Source of the DNA: Rhodospirillales bacterium
GTDB lineage: Bacteria > Pseudomonadota > Alphaproteobacteria > Rhodospirillales > Casp-alpha2
NCBI GenBank assembly: GCA_018664265.1
Contig: JABJOR010000483.1
Location: forward strand, 1 to 6,988
Direction: 5' to 3'
Length of the DNA: 6,988 nt
Below the pieces are notes generated by a model. That model had not been told where the DNA came from, made no database searches, and was given only the letters and a program-made list of their open reading frames with translations. The position numbers were made by a program, and so were the translations under genes. Positions 6,580-6,988 of this stretch are shown piece by piece; position 1 is the stretch's first letter; every line of letters begins with the position of its first letter.

Positions 6580-6988
6580 TCACGGTGCAGGGAGGAAAGT
6601 GCTTGTCTTGTTTGTTATGGAGTACATGAACAAGCCAAGCCATTCATGCAAGGCGCTGCTTGCCAGCGACAAGCCTGTGGTGAGGCTTAGAGGCGGTGAA
6701 AGTGTCTCATCACCTTTGTAATAGAAATCAACAGGATACGGGATAATATTGGCCCATCCAGCCTTGCGAAAACACCCAGTTGCACGGGGCATATGACGAG
6801 CGGATGTGACCAAAATCCAGGCCTCGTCCGGGGCTGGATTAGCAAGATCGTAGGACATTACGGCGTTTTCAAAAGTGTTTCGGCTTTGGCTTTCGAGAAC
6901 GACATTTTGCGTGTTTACACCCAATTGTTTGAGAATCGGGGCCATGTAATCAGCTTCCTTCAGGCTCTGTTCTGTAAGGGATCCGGAA
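6580..6988 (-). CDS. YdcF/ElyC-family (DUF218) protein, C-terminal 135 residues (5' end outside window)
   Basis: The frame is open to the right edge, so the start is not visible; the ATG at 6945 is internal. Family motifs are clear: LESQSRNTFENA (the SRNTxEN core at nt 6865-6885) and VTSARHMPRA (nt 6781-6810), followed by the typical ending ALHEWLGLFMYSITN just before the stop. The in-window part corresponds to the second half of the DUF218 domain; any N-terminal membrane segments would lie outside. E. coli ElyC, a family member, is linked to envelope biogenesis and peptidoglycan assembly at low temperature, but the biochemical function of the family is not settled. The neighbours downstream are wall hydrolases, which fits an envelope role by inference only. 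The TGA stop is 75 bp before the mltB-like start. Confidence 0.88.
   Translation of the reverse strand, partial: SGSLTEQSLKEADYMAPILKQLGVNTQNVVLESQSRNTFENAVMSYDLANPAPDEAWILVTSARHMPRATGCFRKAGWANIIPYPVDFYYKGDETLSPPLSLTTGLSLASSALHEWLGLFMYSITNKTSTFLPAP

Noticed and set aside
1..6988. Search for tRNA, rRNA, insertion sequences, CRISPR arrays, toxin-antitoxin or phage genes
   Set aside because: Nothing resembling these was seen; the window is fully occupied by housekeeping and envelope genes.

Overview
The window is a stretch of ordinary bacterial chromosome in which every recognisable gene is on the minus strand. Read in the direction of transcription (right to left) the order is: a ydcF/DUF218-family gene (5' end outside the window), a soluble MltB-type lytic transglycosylase, the lipoprotein RlpA, a D-alanyl-D-alanine carboxypeptidase of the PBP5/DacF type, thymidylate kinase (tmk), DNA polymerase III delta' subunit (holB), and methionyl-tRNA synthetase (metG, 3' end outside the window). 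The run rlpA-dac-tmk-holB-metG is, from general knowledge, a familiar order in Alphaproteobacteria. The protein sequences fit that: a zinc-less type-2 MetRS with KISKS, a delta' without zinc cysteines, and an RlpA with a tyrosine-rich lead-in to its barrel domain. Base composition is close to balanced. I infer an alphaproteobacterium and cannot name the genus.

Layout: 6580-6988 ydcF-like (partial); 6505-6579 a 75-bp gap with a 9-bp inverted repeat and a possible 23-codon mini-ORF; 5290-6504 mltB-like; a 52-bp gap; 4251-5237 rlpA; a 19-bp gap; 3047-4231 dac; a 10-bp gap; 2398-3036 tmk; a 4-bp ATGA overlap; 1250-2401 holB; a 36-bp gap; 2-1213 metG (partial). No gene-free stretch exceeds 75 bp. 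I found no intrinsic terminator, convincing promoter, tRNA, rRNA, mobile element or CRISPR array. The spacing suggests one long transcription unit, at least from rlpA to metG.

Functionally the upstream half acts on the envelope: MltB and RlpA cleave glycan strands, the carboxypeptidase trims stem peptides, and YdcF/ElyC-type proteins are linked to envelope biogenesis. The downstream half supplies dTTP precursor (Tmk), clamp loading (HolB) and aminoacyl-tRNA (MetG). Genes for wall remodelling and chromosome replication are thus joined in one growth-linked cluster.

I see no clearly new system. The observation most worth checking is a run of eight G (coding sense) in the mltB-like gene, exactly between the catalytic and peptidoglycan-binding domains, where gain or loss of one base would give a clean truncation in either alternative frame. 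Smaller items are the repeat and mini-ORF before mltB, and a duplicated start context at rlpA.
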